The notes: generated by a model from the letters alone, not told the origin. A stretch of DNA of 64,000 nucleotides from JAANXG01 sp034520625 (GCA_034520625.1 JAXHNI010000009.1:620001-684000); one strand, 5' to 3'. Positions 17,366 to 27,646 are shown, numbered from the stretch's first letter. Numbers and translations: made by a program.

Positions 17366-18102
17366 ATGTTATTGATACCGGCTATTGATATCCAGGACGG
17401 CAAGTGCGTCCGCCTCCGCCAGGGCGACATGGAGGACGCCACCATCTACGACAATGATCCCGTCGACGCGGCCCGGCGCTGGGTGGACGCCGGCGCGAAG
17501 CGGCTGCACATCGTCGACCTGGACGGCGCCAGGGCGGGGCGGCCGGTCAATGCCGAGGCCGTCCACCGCGTGGCCCGGGAGTTTCCCGACACGCCGATCC
17601 AGCTCGGCGGCGGGGTACGGGACGAGGAGACCATCGAGGCCTACTTGGATGCGGGAGTCCAGTACGTCATTCTCGGCACAAAGGCGGTGAACGAGCCGCA
17701 TTTCGTGAGCGACATGTGCCTGGAGTTTCCGGGTCACGTGATCGTCGGGCTCGACGCCCGGGACGGCAAGCTGGCGGTGGAGGGCTGGTCGAAGCTGTCC
17801 AAGCACGACGTCGTCGATCTTGCCCGGCGCATGGAGAATGATGGTGTCGAGGCCATCATCTACACGGATATTTCGCGCGACGGCATGCTGAGCGGCGTGA
17901 ATATCGATGCCACCCGGCGGCTCGCCGAGGCGGTGCGGGTTCCCGTGTTCGCATCCGGCGGCATCGCCAGCCTCGACGACCTGAGGCGCCTGCTCGAGAT
18001 CCGCGACGCCGGCGTGGCGGGCGCCATCACCGGCCGGGCGATTTACGACGGTTCCCTCGATTTCGCCACGGGCTTGAAACTGATCGCGGAACACGAAGCC
18101 TG

Positions 18103-18103
<1 letters not shown>
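17366..18103 (+). CDS. hisA: ProFAR isomerase HisA
   Basis: TIM-barrel isomerase converting ProFAR to PRFAR. The 245-residue protein has the catalytic aspartates in LIPAIDIQDGKCVRLRQG (D8) and IIYTDISRDGMLSGVN, and phosphate loops QLGGGVRDEETIEAYL and FASGGIASLDDL. It overlaps hisF by one base (TGATG). Confidence 0.97.
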
Positions 18104-18873
<770 letters not shown>

Positions 18874-19162
18874 TGCACCCCGCCGCTGTAATTGTGGATT
18901 TCAGTGTTCCTCAGGCTGCGACCCGCTTTGAGAGCCCCGCTGCTCGGGCCGGTGCCGGGGGCGGTCCCCCAGGGCTCTCGAAAACAGGGATGTTTGAGCG
19001 AGAGCGTACAGGGACGTATTTACAGCGGCCCTGGGGGACCGCCCCCGGCACCGGCCCAGTCCCCGGCACCCATTCTCAAAGCGGGCCGCGGCCTGCGGAA
19101 GGCTGCCTGTCCCTGCCGGTTCCGCAACGCTCCGGCTGCCACACTATCGGCGGCAGGGTACA
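18874..19162. repeat. Palindromic repeat element, copy 3 (289 bp, terminal inverted repeats)
   Basis: Left end TGCACCCCGCCGCTG immediately follows the hisF TAG; the right end read in reverse is TGTACCCTGCCGCCG (12 of 15 match), or 15 of 18 if the flanking TAG on both sides is included. Inner arms CAGGCTGCGACCCGCTTTGA and CAGGCCGCGGCCCGCTTTGA pair across the element, and the 112-base core occupies 18946-19057. Length 289 bp, equal to copy 2. It fills nearly the whole 308-base gap between hisF and hisI. Confidence 0.92.
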
Positions 19163-19181
19163 CTAGCCGCCCGATCCGGAG

Positions 19182-19583
19182 ATGGTTGTGGCGAACGAAA
19201 CAGAAAACTGGCTGGAGGACGTGTGCTGGAATGCCCAGGGCCTGGTGCCCGCCGTTGCCCAGGACGCGGAAAGCGGCCGCCTGCTGATGCTGGCCTGGAT
19301 GAACCGTGACGCCCTGCGTCTCACCGTGGAAACGGGGCGCGCCGTGTACTGGTCGCGGTCCCGGAACCGGCTGTGGCGCAAAGGCGAGGAATCCGGTCAC
19401 TACCAGCTGCTCAGGGAGCTGCGCCTGGACTGCGACGGCGACACGGTGCTGCTGAGCGTGGAGCAGGTCGGTGGTATCGCCTGCCACACCGGGCGGCAAA
19501 GCTGTTTCTACCGCAAGCTCGACAACGGGACATGGCGGGAGATGGAAGCGCCGCTCAGGGAACCCGGGGAGATCTATCGATGA
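19182..19583 (+). CDS. hisI: Phosphoribosyl-AMP cyclohydrolase HisI
   Basis: Zinc enzyme that opens the adenine ring of phosphoribosyl-AMP. The 133-residue monofunctional protein has MLAWMNRDALRLTVETGRAV, YWSRSRNRLWRKGEESGH, and the metal ligands in RLDCDGDTVLL and ACHTGRQSCF. In enterobacteria it is fused to HisE; here hisE is separate, 28 bases downstream, as in Pseudomonas. Confidence 0.96.
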   Translation: MVVANETENWLEDVCWNAQGLVPAVAQDAESGRLLMLAWMNRDALRLTVETGRAVYWSRSRNRLWRKGEESGHYQLLRELRLDCDGDTVLLSVEQVGGIACHTGRQSCFYRKLDNGTWREMEAPLREPGEIYR

Positions 19584-19611
19584 AGCGCGTGTTCGGGGGC
19601 GGCTGCGGACG

Positions 19612-19950
19612 ATGAGTTGTCCGGACGACAAGTTTGACCTGGACGACCTGGCGGCGGTGTTGGAGCAGCGGAAGCACGCCGATCCGGCGGATTCCTATGT
19701 GGCGAAGCTCTACCATGACGGCCTGGACGCCATCCTGAAGAAGGTGGCGGAGGAGTCGTTTGAGGTGGCCCTTGCGGCCCGGGACGGTGATCCGCGGCAT
19801 CTGGTTTATGAAACCGCCGATCTGTGGTTTCATACATTGGTGCTGCTGTCCCATCAGGGGCTGGGGCCCCGGGATGTCCTGGAGGAGCTGGCGCGAAGGT
19901 TCGGAACCCCGGGTCTCGAGGAAAAAGCCCGGCGCGACAAAAATCCCTGA
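19612..19950 (+). CDS. hisE: Phosphoribosyl-ATP pyrophosphatase HisE
   Basis: Hydrolyses phosphoribosyl-ATP to phosphoribosyl-AMP. The 112-residue protein is an all-alpha NTP-pyrophosphohydrolase with the metal-binding VAEESFEVALAARDGD and YETADLWFHTLVLLSHQG. Start at 19612 (MSCPDDKF) is chosen because the longer frame from 19471 is only hisI read in another phase. It is followed by tatA, an order common in Gammaproteobacteria. Confidence 0.94.
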   Translation: MSCPDDKFDLDDLAAVLEQRKHADPADSYVAKLYHDGLDAILKKVAEESFEVALAARDGDPRHLVYETADLWFHTLVLLSHQGLGPRDVLEELARRFGTPGLEEKARRDKNP

Positions 19951-20043
19951 TTCGTGCACGGCATTCCGGGTAAACTCCGGCCTGGTCAGAGGTTTCGAAG
20001 AGATTATTTCAACATAACGTATTCCTGACGTTGGGAGATATTC

Positions 20044-20343
20044 ATGGGTATGGGTGGTATCAGTATCTGGCAGTTGTTGATCATTCTGGTCATCGTGTTG
20101 TTGTTGTTCGGCACCAAGAAGCTGCGCAACATCGGCGGTGACCTGGGCGGCGCCATCAAGAGCTTCAAGAAGTCCGTGAAAGACGGTGATGAAGAGGCGA
20201 AAGACGGAGAAAAGGACGGCGAAGAGGAAATGGAGGGATCGGAAGCCCGGATCGAGGACCAAGAGGAAACTCTGAAAGAGAAAGAGAAGGACGACGACAC
20301 CACGCGCTCCGGGAACGGCTCCGCGAAGCAGAATCAGTCATAA
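20044..20343 (+). CDS. tatA: Twin-arginine translocase subunit TatA
   Basis: Pore-forming component of the Tat system that exports folded proteins. The 99-residue protein has an N-terminal membrane helix (about 8-22), the FGTKKLRN hinge, an amphipathic helix (GGDLGGAIKSFKKSVKDG) and a long, highly charged acidic tail. GGGAG is upstream of the ATG. First gene of tatABC. A Tat substrate candidate in the window is the Rieske protein. Confidence 0.94.
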   Translation: MGMGGISIWQLLIILVIVLLLFGTKKLRNIGGDLGGAIKSFKKSVKDGDEEAKDGEKDGEEEMEGSEARIEDQEETLKEKEKDDDTTRSGNGSAKQNQS

Positions 20344-20372
20344 AGGCAGCAGCCGAGCTGTAACGCGCCTTT

Positions 20373-20765
20373 ATGTTTGATATAGGTTTCTTCGAGCTGT
20401 GCATCATCGGCGTTGTGGCGCTGCTCGTGCTCGGCCCCGAACGCCTCCCCCGTGCGGCGCGAACCGCCGGCATGTGGGTCGGGCGGGCCAAGCGCATGGT
20501 CTCGCAGGTGAAGCGGGACATCGATGATGAGCTGAGGCAGGAAGAGCTCCAGGAGCTTCGCGAGGCCAAGGACAGCCTCTCCAAAACCCGCGAAAGCATG
20601 GATTCCTTCCAGAAAGACCTGAACCAGCAGGTGGATACGGGCGACGCGGACGCGAAGAAAAAGCCGTCCACCGCGAAGACAACCGCCGCCGGGGAGCCGG
20701 CTTCCAAGGCTTCGGCGTCCGACGCGCCGAAGGCGACCGGGCCCAATGATACCAAGCCCGAATAA
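20373..20765 (+). CDS. tatB: Twin-arginine translocase subunit TatB
   Basis: Forms the Tat signal-peptide receptor with TatC. The 130-residue protein has the TatB-type opening MFDIGFFELCIIGVVALLVL, then GPERLPRAARTAGMWVGRAK and a long charged helix, ending in an Ala/Lys/Pro-rich tail. It lies 29 bases after tatA and 30 before tatC. Confidence 0.94.
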   Translation: MFDIGFFELCIIGVVALLVLGPERLPRAARTAGMWVGRAKRMVSQVKRDIDDELRQEELQELREAKDSLSKTRESMDSFQKDLNQQVDTGDADAKKKPSTAKTTAAGEPASKASASDAPKATGPNDTKPE

Positions 20766-20795
20766 GAACCCGCGACGCCGCAACCCGGTTTGACT

Positions 20796-21587
20796 ATGGC
20801 CGATCTCACCAACAAGGAATCCTTCATCTCCCACCTGGTGGAGCTGCGCGACCGCATTCTGCGCAGCCTGCTGGCCGTGGTGGTGTTGATACTGGTGATG
20901 GTGCCGTTCTCCAACGACATCTACGTGTTCTTTGCCCGGCCCCTGATGGCGGCGCTGCCGGAAGGCACTTCCATGATCTCCACGGAGCCCCACGGGCCGT
21001 TCTTCGTCCCCCTGAAGCTGGTGATCGCCCTGTCGGTGATAGGCGCCATGCCGTACCTGCTCCACCAGTTGTGGTCCTTCGTCGCGCCGGGCCTCTACGA
21101 CAACGAGAAGGCGCTGGCCATCCCGCTGCTGGTGTCCAGTACGCTGCTGTTCTACCTGGGCATCCTGTTCGCCTATTTCGTCGTGTTTCCCCTGGTGTTC
21201 GCGTTTTTCGCCAACGCTGCGCCGGAAGGCGTGGCCGTCATGACGGACATCAACGCCTACTTCAGCTTCTGCATGAAGCTGTTCTTCGCCTTCGGCATTT
21301 CCTTCGAAGTGCCCGTGGCCACCGTAATCATGGTCAAGATGGGCATTACCACGCCGGAAAGTCTTGCGGGGAAGCGGCCCTATATCATCGTCGGCGCCTT
21401 CGTCGCGGGCATGCTCATGACCCCGCCGGATATCTTTTCCCAGACGCTGCTCGCGCTGCCGGTGTGGCTGCTGTTCGAAGTCGGTGTTCGGCTGTCGAAG
21501 CGCTTCAGGCCGCGGGACGCTGAGGCGGATGAGGATATCGACGAAGAGGAAACCGGCGAGTCCGGTTCCACCGGCGCGGACCGGTAG
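20796..21587 (+). CDS. tatC: Twin-arginine translocase subunit TatC
   Basis: Six-helix membrane protein that reads twin-arginine signals. The 263-residue protein has SHLVELRDRILRSLLAVVV near the N-terminus with the conserved Glu (HLVELR), PFFVPLKLVIALSVIGAMPY, FAYFVVFPLVFAFF, and a conserved FGISFEVPV. ATG at 20796 is preferred over an in-frame TTG two codons upstream. The tail after the last helix is acidic. Confidence 0.95.
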   Translation: MADLTNKESFISHLVELRDRILRSLLAVVVLILVMVPFSNDIYVFFARPLMAALPEGTSMISTEPHGPFFVPLKLVIALSVIGAMPYLLHQLWSFVAPGLYDNEKALAIPLLVSSTLLFYLGILFAYFVVFPLVFAFFANAAPEGVAVMTDINAYFSFCMKLFFAFGISFEVPVATVIMVKMGITTPESLAGKRPYIIVGAFVAGMLMTPPDIFSQTLLALPVWLLFEVGVRLSKRFRPRDAEADEDIDEEETGESGSTGADR

Positions 21588-21622
21588 CGCCCCCGGTGCC
21601 GCCGCGATCCCGGACGTAGGAC

Positions 21623-23602
21623 GTGCTCAACAGGCAGCAGCGACAGGCCGTGGGGCACGACGGCGCCGCCCTGCTGGTGCTCGCGGGTGCGGGCAGCGGC
21701 AAGACCCGGGTCATCGCCCACAAGATCCTGCACCTGATCCGGGACAAGTCGGTCGACCCGTCGGCCGTCCTCGCGGTCACCTTCACGAACAAGGCGGCCC
21801 GGGAAATGCGCGAGCGCCTGAACCGCGAGCTCGACGCGGAAACCGCGGCGGTCCTGAAGATTTCTACCTTTCACCGTTTCGGCATGCGTTTTCTGCATCA
21901 ACACGCCGCGGAAGCCGGTCTCCGGCCGCCGTTCTCTATCCTGGACGGCGCCGATTCGGGGCTGGTGGTGAACGAGCTGATGCGGGACCAGCTGTCCACC
22001 CAGCGCGGCGTCGGTGAACGCGTCCGCCAGCGCATCTCCTGGTGGAAGAACGACTGGATCACGCCCGAGCAGGCGGCGGGCATGGCCCACGAGGATCCGG
22101 TCGACCGGGCCGCGGCGCGGGTGTATGGGGCCTACAACCGTCAGCTGCGGGCCTACAACGCCGTCGACCTCGACGACCTGGTGTACCTCCCGGCGCAGCT
22201 GCTCGCCGCGGACCCGGCGCTGCTCGACCGGTGGCGGCGGACGGTGCGGCATATCCTGGTGGACGAGTACCAGGACACCAACAACACCCAGTACGAGTTG
22301 ATCCGTCTGCTGGCGGGCGACGGTGCCGGGCTGACCGTGGTCGGCGACGACGACCAGTCCATCTACGCCTGGCGCGGGGCGCGGCCGGAAAACCTGTCCC
22401 GCCTGCGGGACGACTTCCCCCGCCTGGAGGTGGTCAAGCTCGAGCAGAACTACCGGTCCGTGGGCCGTATCCTGGCGGCCGCCAACAGCCTGATCGCCCA
22501 CAACGACCGGGCATTCGAGAAGCGGCTCTGGAGCGAGCTGGGTCCCGGCCCGATGATCCGGGTGCTGACCGCGGGCAACGAGGAGCGCGAGGCCGAACGG
22601 ATCGCCGGGACGCTGATGCACCACCGCTTCCAGAACCGCACGGCGTTCGGCGACTACGCGGTGTTGTACCGGGGTAATCATCAGTCGCGCATGCTGGAGC
22701 AGAAAATGCGGGAGATGCGCATTCCCTACGAGGTCAGCGGCGAGCTGTCGTTCTTCGATCGGCGCGAGATCAAGGATGTCCTGGCGTATCTGCGACTGGT
22801 GGTGAACAATGACGACGACAACGCTTTCCTGCGCACCGTCAACGCGCCGCGCCGCGGCATCGGCCCGGTCGCCCTAGAGCGTCTCGGCGCCGCCGCCGGT
22901 GAAAGCGGGTTGAGCCTGTTGGGCGCGGTGGACACCAATGCGGCCGCCCGCTCGCTGACCGCGCGCCAGCTCGCGCCCCTGGCGCAATTCGCGGACTGGG
23001 TCCGGGAGCTGGGCCTGCGGGGGGCCGCGGAACCGCCTCTGGATCTGGTGAAGGCGCTTTTGGCCGACATCGACTATGACGCCTGGCTGTACGAAACCGC
23101 CGGCGGGGCGGAGCAGGCGGAGCGCCGGCGCGACAACGTCAATGAGCTCCTCGAGTGGATCGGCCGCCTGCAGCGCAACGAACCGGCGTCGGGCCTGGCG
23201 GAGCTGCTGGCCCATGTCGCCCTGGTGGGCCAGCTGGACCGGGAGTCGGACGAGGAGCGCGACGCCGTGACCCTGATGACCCTCCACGCGGCCAAGGGGC
23301 TGGAGTATCCGTGCGTGTTCATCTGCGGCGTCGAGGAGGAGCTGCTGCCGCACCAGAACAGCATGGAGGACGCCATCGAGGAGGAGCGCCGTCTGCTGTA
23401 CGTGGGGATCACCCGGGCCCGGGGGGAGCTGATGCTGAGCTGGGCGCGCACCCGGCGCCGCCACGGCGAGGTGCTGGACCGGGCCCCGAGCCGGTTTTTC
23501 GAGGAGCTGCCCGCGGAGCTGCTGAGCTGGGACGAGGAGGAGGCCCGTACCGATTCCGTGGGCCGGGCCCACCTGGACAACATCCGCGCGCTCCTGGGCT
23601 GA
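21623..23602 (+). CDS. rep: ATP-dependent DNA helicase Rep
   Basis: UvrD/Rep superfamily 1 helicase, 3'-to-5', which helps replication forks pass protein roadblocks. The 659-residue protein has motif I VLAGAGSGKTRV, motif II VDEYQDTN, motif III VVGDDDQSIYAWRGA, motif IV LEQNYRS, motif V VTLMTLHAAKGLEYP and motif VI RRLLYVGITRA. Many stretches, such as YRGNHQSRMLEQKMR, agree with E. coli Rep rather than UvrD or PcrA, and there is no long C-terminal extension. The start is GTG. Confidence 0.95.
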   Translation: MLNRQQRQAVGHDGAALLVLAGAGSGKTRVIAHKILHLIRDKSVDPSAVLAVTFTNKAAREMRERLNRELDAETAAVLKISTFHRFGMRFLHQHAAEAGLRPPFSILDGADSGLVVNELMRDQLSTQRGVGERVRQRISWWKNDWITPEQAAGMAHEDPVDRAAARVYGAYNRQLRAYNAVDLDDLVYLPAQLLAADPALLDRWRRTVRHILVDEYQDTNNTQYELIRLLAGDGAGLTVVGDDDQSIYAWRGARPENLSRLRDDFPRLEVVKLEQNYRSVGRILAAANSLIAHNDRAFEKRLWSELGPGPMIRVLTAGNEEREAERIAGTLMHHRFQNRTAFGDYAVLYRGNHQSRMLEQKMREMRIPYEVSGELSFFDRREIKDVLAYLRLVVNNDDDNAFLRTVNAPRRGIGPVALERLGAAAGESGLSLLGAVDTNAAARSLTARQLAPLAQFADWVRELGLRGAAEPPLDLVKALLADIDYDAWLYETAGGAEQAERRRDNVNELLEWIGRLQRNEPASGLAELLAHVALVGQLDRESDEERDAVTLMTLHAAKGLEYPCVFICGVEEELLPHQNSMEDAIEEERRLLYVGITRARGELMLSWARTRRRHGEVLDRAPSRFFEELPAELLSWDEEEARTDSVGRAHLDNIRALLG

Positions 23603-23640
23603 GGGCCGATCAAGCCCGTCAGCCACAACCCCATCCCGTT

Positions 23641-23649
23641 TGCTATAAT
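23641..23649 (+). promoter_or_regulatory. Extended -10 promoter for petABC
   Basis: TGCTATAAT, a perfect -10 with TGn extension, 117 bases before the petA ATG. The matching -35 region is weak. The long leader between it and petA holds no obvious hairpin. Confidence 0.55.
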
Positions 23650-23765
23650 CGCGCGCTGTTGCCGGGACACCGCAGAGCGAGCGAGAACCCGAACCGGTCC
23701 GACAGTCCCCGGTCCACGTCCCCTGTTGGCGGAACAGAATTCGAAATCACTCGTCAGGAGTACTC

Positions 23766-24368
23766 ATGACCGAAGATCATGTAGATAAACAACGGCGCCG
23801 GTTCCTCACCGTGGTGACGGCCGGCGTGGGTGCCGTCGGCGGCATTGCGGCGGCGGTGCCGTTCGTCAACAGCATGAGCCCCAGCGCGCGGGCCAAGGCG
23901 GCGGGCGCGCCGGTGCGGATCGACATCAGCAAGCTGAAAGTCGGCCAGATGCTCCGGGAGGAATGGCGCGGCAACCCGGTGTGGGTCGTCCGGCGCTCCG
24001 AGGAGATGATCGAATCGCTGAATGCCGTGGAGGACGAGCTGCTGGATCCCCAGTCCAGCGTGGCCACGCAGCAGCCGACCTACGTGGACGGGGAATTCCG
24101 GTCTGTGACCCCGGAGGTTCTGGTGGTGGTCGGTATCTGTACCCACCTGGGCTGTGCGCCGGTGCAGAATTTCGCGATCGGGGCGGATTCGGGACTCGGC
24201 GAGGACTGGCAGGGCGGATTTTATTGCCCCTGCCACGGCTCGAAGTTCGACCTCGCCGGACGGGTTTACAAGGGGGTGCCGGCGCCGACCAATCTGGTGG
24301 TGCCTCCGCACAGGTTTGAAGGTGAATCCACGATCGTCGTGGGCGAAGATCCCGAAGGAGTCGCGTAA
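23766..24368 (+). CDS. petA: Ubiquinol-cytochrome c reductase Rieske iron-sulfur subunit
   Basis: [2Fe-2S] subunit of cytochrome bc1, taking electrons from ubiquinol to cytochrome c1. The 200-residue protein has a Tat-like N-terminus (QRRRFLTVVTAG) that stays as the membrane anchor, then the Rieske domain with CTHLGC (Cys125, His127, Cys130) and CPCHGS (Cys154, Cys156, His157). Start follows AGGAG. First gene of petABC; its stop overlaps petB by one base. Confidence 0.97.
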   Translation: MTEDHVDKQRRRFLTVVTAGVGAVGGIAAAVPFVNSMSPSARAKAAGAPVRIDISKLKVGQMLREEWRGNPVWVVRRSEEMIESLNAVEDELLDPQSSVATQQPTYVDGEFRSVTPEVLVVVGICTHLGCAPVQNFAIGADSGLGEDWQGGFYCPCHGSKFDLAGRVYKGVPAPTNLVVPPHRFEGESTIVVGEDPEGVA

Positions 24369-25750
24369 TGTCCAGAATCCTCACCAAGGCACTGGAGTGG
24401 GTGGACGATCGTTTTCCGCTGACCAAGACGTGGAACGAGCATCTGGCGGAATACTACGCCCCGAAGAATTTCAACTTCTGGTATTACTTCGGCTCCCTGG
24501 CCATGATGATTCTGGTGATCCAGATCGTCACCGGCATCTTTTTGACCATGCACTACAAGCCCGATGCCGAGAAGGCATTCGCCTCCGTCGAGTACATCAT
24601 GCGAGATGTGCCCTGGGGCTGGTTGATGCGCTATCTTCACGCCGTGGGTGCTTCGATGTTCTTCGTGGTGATCTATCTCCACATGTTCCGCGGCCTGCTG
24701 TACGGTTCCCACCAGCGTCCGCGCGAGTTGATCTGGCTGCTGGGCTGCGTAATCTTCGTGGCGCTGATGGCCGAGGCATTCATGGGCTACCTGCTGCCCT
24801 GGGGCCAGATGTCCTACTGGGGTGCACAGGTCATCATTTCCCTGTTCGCCGCCGTACCGTACGTGGGTGAGCCCCTGGCGGAATGGATCCGGGGGGATTT
24901 CGTGGTCTCGGATGCGACCCTGAACCGGTTTTTCGCGTTTCACGTGGTGGCCTTGCCGCTGATCCTGGTGGGCCTGGTGTTCATGCATATCGTGGCCCTG
25001 CACAAGGTCGGCTCCAACAACCCCGACGGCATCGACATCAAGAAGGACAAGGACGCCAACGGCGTACCCAAAGACGGGATTCCCTTTCACCCCTACTACT
25101 CGGTGAAGGATCTCGTTGGCGTCGTGGTGTTCCTGATCATCTACCTGGCGGTGGTGTTTTTCATGCCGGAGTTCTTCGGCCTGTTTCTGGAGAAGGACAA
25201 TTTCCTGCCGGCGGACAGTTTGCAGACGCCGTCGGATATCGTGCCGCTGTGGTACTTCACGCCGTTCTACTCCATCCTTCGCGCCACTACCGAAGACCTG
25301 ATGTGGTTCGTTCGCGGGCTGGTTGTGCTTACCGTGATCGTCGCGTTCATCCGCACCAGCAACCTGGCCGGCCGCGGCGCCGCAGCGGTAGTGGGCGCGG
25401 CATTCATCATTGCCACTTTCATCTACGCGCCGAAGTTCTGGGGCGTGGTGCTGATGGGGCTGTCCATTGTCGCCCTGTTCCTGCTTCCCTGGCTGGACAG
25501 GTCGCCGGTTCGCTCGATCCGCTACCGCGGCTGGATGTATAAAGCCGCACTGACGGTGTTCGTGATCAGCTTTGTCATCCTCGGTTACATGGGGATGCAC
25601 AATACGTCCGGCTACGATCTGTTTCTGTTCCAGAACGTCGTGTGGGCGCAGATCTGCACCATGACGTACGCGCTGTTTTTTATCCTGATGCCGCTGTACA
25701 CCGTTTGGGACAAAACCAAACCCGAACCGGAAAGGGTGAATTTCAAATGA
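24368..25750 (+). CDS. petB: Cytochrome b subunit of the bc1 complex
   Basis: Di-haem b membrane subunit with the Qo and Qi quinone sites. The 460-residue protein has full-length cytochrome b architecture (about nine membrane helices), with the haem-ligand helices in GWLMRYLHAVGASMFFVVIY and FFAFHVVALPLILVG. The Qo-site tetrapeptide is PLWY (IVPLWYFTPFYSILRA) where mitochondria and alphaproteobacteria have PEWY; Gammaproteobacteria commonly replace the Glu. Overlaps petC by four bases. Confidence 0.96.
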   Translation: MSRILTKALEWVDDRFPLTKTWNEHLAEYYAPKNFNFWYYFGSLAMMILVIQIVTGIFLTMHYKPDAEKAFASVEYIMRDVPWGWLMRYLHAVGASMFFVVIYLHMFRGLLYGSHQRPRELIWLLGCVIFVALMAEAFMGYLLPWGQMSYWGAQVIISLFAAVPYVGEPLAEWIRGDFVVSDATLNRFFAFHVVALPLILVGLVFMHIVALHKVGSNNPDGIDIKKDKDANGVPKDGIPFHPYYSVKDLVGVVVFLIIYLAVVFFMPEFFGLFLEKDNFLPADSLQTPSDIVPLWYFTPFYSILRATTEDLMWFVRGLVVLTVIVAFIRTSNLAGRGAAAVVGAAFIIATFIYAPKFWGVVLMGLSIVALFLLPWLDRSPVRSIRYRGWMYKAALTVFVISFVILGYMGMHNTSGYDLFLFQNVVWAQICTMTYALFFILMPLYTVWDKTKPEPERVNFK

Positions 25751-26463
25751 AGAAGTTAATACTCAGCCTCATCCTGGCCGCGGTCACCCCCGCTACTCTG
25801 GCCGCGGAAGCCACGGAACCCCTCGATCCGGTGTACATCAACCTGGACGATAAGGAGTCGCTGCAGCGCGGTGCCCAGTTGTTCGTGAACTACTGCCTGT
25901 CCTGCCACAGCGCGGCGTACATGCGCTACAGCCGGATGGCCGACGATCTCAGGATTAGCGAGCAGAGCCTGCGGGACAACATGCTTTTCGGCGATGCCAG
26001 GCCGGGGGACCTGATGGAAGTCACCATGGACGATGAGGACGCCAGGCAGTGGTTCGGCACCGCGCCGCCGGACCTGTCCCTGATTACCCGGTCGCGCCAG
26101 CCCGAATGGTTCTATTCCTACATGCGCCGGTTCTACATCGATCCCGAATCCCCGCACGGGTGGAACAACAGCCTGTTTGAAAACGTGGCGATGCCCCACG
26201 TTCTGCAGGAACTTCAGGGCGTGCAGCGCCTGACCGGGCATGATGACCAGGGAAATCCGCAGTTCGAAACACTCAAGCCCGGGACAATGTCACCGGAGGA
26301 GTACGACGAGGCAATGAAGGATCTGACCAACTTCATGGTTTACGTGGGTGAGCCGGCCAAGCTTGAGCGCTACGGCATCGGCGCCATGGTGATGTTGTTT
26401 CTCGGGGTCCTGCTCGTGCTGGTTTATTTTCTCAAGAAGGAATACTGGCGGGACATACATTGA
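25747..26463 (+). CDS. petC: Cytochrome c1 of the bc1 complex
   Basis: Periplasmic membrane-anchored cytochrome that takes electrons from the Rieske centre. The 238-residue precursor has a signal peptide (MKKLILSLILAAVTPATL), the haem-binding CLSCH (in FVNYCLSCHSAAYM), a distal methionine region near AMPHVLQ, and a C-terminal anchor (about 205-225). ATG at 25747 overlaps the petB stop. sspA follows after 13 bases. Confidence 0.95.
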   Translation: MKKLILSLILAAVTPATLAAEATEPLDPVYINLDDKESLQRGAQLFVNYCLSCHSAAYMRYSRMADDLRISEQSLRDNMLFGDARPGDLMEVTMDDEDARQWFGTAPPDLSLITRSRQPEWFYSYMRRFYIDPESPHGWNNSLFENVAMPHVLQELQGVQRLTGHDDQGNPQFETLKPGTMSPEEYDEAMKDLTNFMVYVGEPAKLERYGIGAMVMLFLGVLLVLVYFLKKEYWRDIH

Positions 26464-26476
26464 CCCGCCCAGAATA

Positions 26477-27106
26477 ATGGCAACCACTCCGGGTCGCCGG
26501 TCCGTCATGGCGCTGTTTTCGGCGCCGGACTGCATATACAGCCACAGCTGCCGCCTGGTGCTGGTGGAAAAAGCCGTAGAGTGCGACATCATGGACGTCG
26601 CCGAGCAGGACGTGTCCTGCGATCTGGCGAGGATCAATCCGTACAACGAGACGCCTGCCCTGGTCGACAGGGATCTGGTGATCTACGGCGCTCAGATCAT
26701 CAACGAGTACCTGGAAGAACGCCTTCCGCACCCGCCGCTGATGCCGGTTGACCCGGTGAACCGCGCACGGGCACGGTTGATGATGATGCGTTTCGATCGT
26801 GAATGGGTCAGCGTCTATGCCGGGATCGCCGAAAGCCGGAAGCCTCTGCCGGCGGAGCAGAGCAGGGAGGTGCGCGACGGGTTGATTTCCATGTCACCGA
26901 CCCTTACTGAGCAGCCCTACATGCTGGGCGAGGAGTTCAGCCTGGTGGACTGCGTGATCGCGCCGTTCCTGTGGCGGCTGCCGGCCATGGGCATCGAACT
27001 GCCCCATCAGGCGAAATCAGTGATCGACTATGCCGACAGACTGTTTGCCAGACCCGCTTTCAATTCAAGTTTGACCGAATCCGAGAAGCGAATGCGCTGG
27101 AGATGA
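26477..27106 (+). CDS. sspA: Stringent starvation protein A
   Basis: Glutathione-transferase-fold RNA polymerase-associated regulator induced on starvation. The 209-residue protein has an N-terminal thioredoxin fold (SAPDCIYSHSCRLVLVEKAV, with NPYNETPALVDRDLVIYGAQ) and a C-terminal helical domain with the SspA PHQAKSVIDYADRLFARPAF. It overlaps sspB by four bases. The order petABC-sspAB is common in Gammaproteobacteria. Confidence 0.94.
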   Translation: MATTPGRRSVMALFSAPDCIYSHSCRLVLVEKAVECDIMDVAEQDVSCDLARINPYNETPALVDRDLVIYGAQIINEYLEERLPHPPLMPVDPVNRARARLMMMRFDREWVSVYAGIAESRKPLPAEQSREVRDGLISMSPTLTEQPYMLGEEFSLVDCVIAPFLWRLPAMGIELPHQAKSVIDYADRLFARPAFNSSLTESEKRMRWR

Positions 27107-27498
27107 TTTCGACCAAGCCCTATCTGATCAGAGCCATCCGTGACTGGGCGCGGGACAACAACCTCACGCCACAGATCCTCGTCGACGCATCCGCAGACGG
27201 CGTGCGTGTTCCCCAGAGCTACGTGGCCGACGGCCAGATCGTGCTGAATATCGCCGACCAGGCGGTGGAGATGATGGAGATGGGAAACGACTTCCTGTCT
27301 TTCGCAGCCCGGTTCAACGGCTCCCCGCATGAGATCGATGTTCCCATCGAGTCCGTGCTGGCGATTTTCGCCCGGGAGAACGGCCAGGGCATATTCTTCA
27401 AGGATCCGGACGGTTCGCCGGATCCCGGAGGGAACGAAGACAAGGCCGACAAGGAGCAGGACAAGCCTGCCAAGCCGAATCTGAAGCTGGTCAAGTAG
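27103..27498 (+). CDS. sspB: ClpXP protease specificity-enhancing factor SspB
   Basis: Adaptor that delivers ssrA-tagged proteins from stalled ribosomes to ClpXP. The 131-residue protein has the Sm-like peptide-binding domain (about 1-110: KPYLIRAIRDW, then LNIADQAVEMM and ISFAARF-type strands) and a charged flexible tail ending NLKLVK, the kind of C-terminal motif that docks onto ClpX. Start at 27103 overlaps the sspA stop. Confidence 0.93.
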   Translation: MISTKPYLIRAIRDWARDNNLTPQILVDASADGVRVPQSYVADGQIVLNIADQAVEMMEMGNDFLSFAARFNGSPHEIDVPIESVLAIFARENGQGIFFKDPDGSPDPGGNEDKADKEQDKPAKPNLKLVK

Positions 27499-27617
27499 AG
27501 ACCCTGCCCCGTCCCCGGCACGGACTGCCGGCGCGGCGGCCCCGGGGTGCACGATCGCCCGGCACCGGGCGGCGTCCTGATTCGCCGCGGAGCCGGGACG
27601 GGATGATCGCTCTCGCT

Positions 27618-27646
27618 CTTGAATCCCCGGAGGGCTACCCCCATCA
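27618..27646 (+). promoter_or_regulatory. Sigma-32 (heat-shock) promoter for hslVU
   Basis: CTTGAAT at 27618-27624, 14 bases, then CCCCATCA at 27639-27646, close to the RpoH consensus CTTGAAA-N11-16-CCCCATnT. The hslV ATG lies 54 bases downstream. hslVU is a classic RpoH target. Confidence 0.7.
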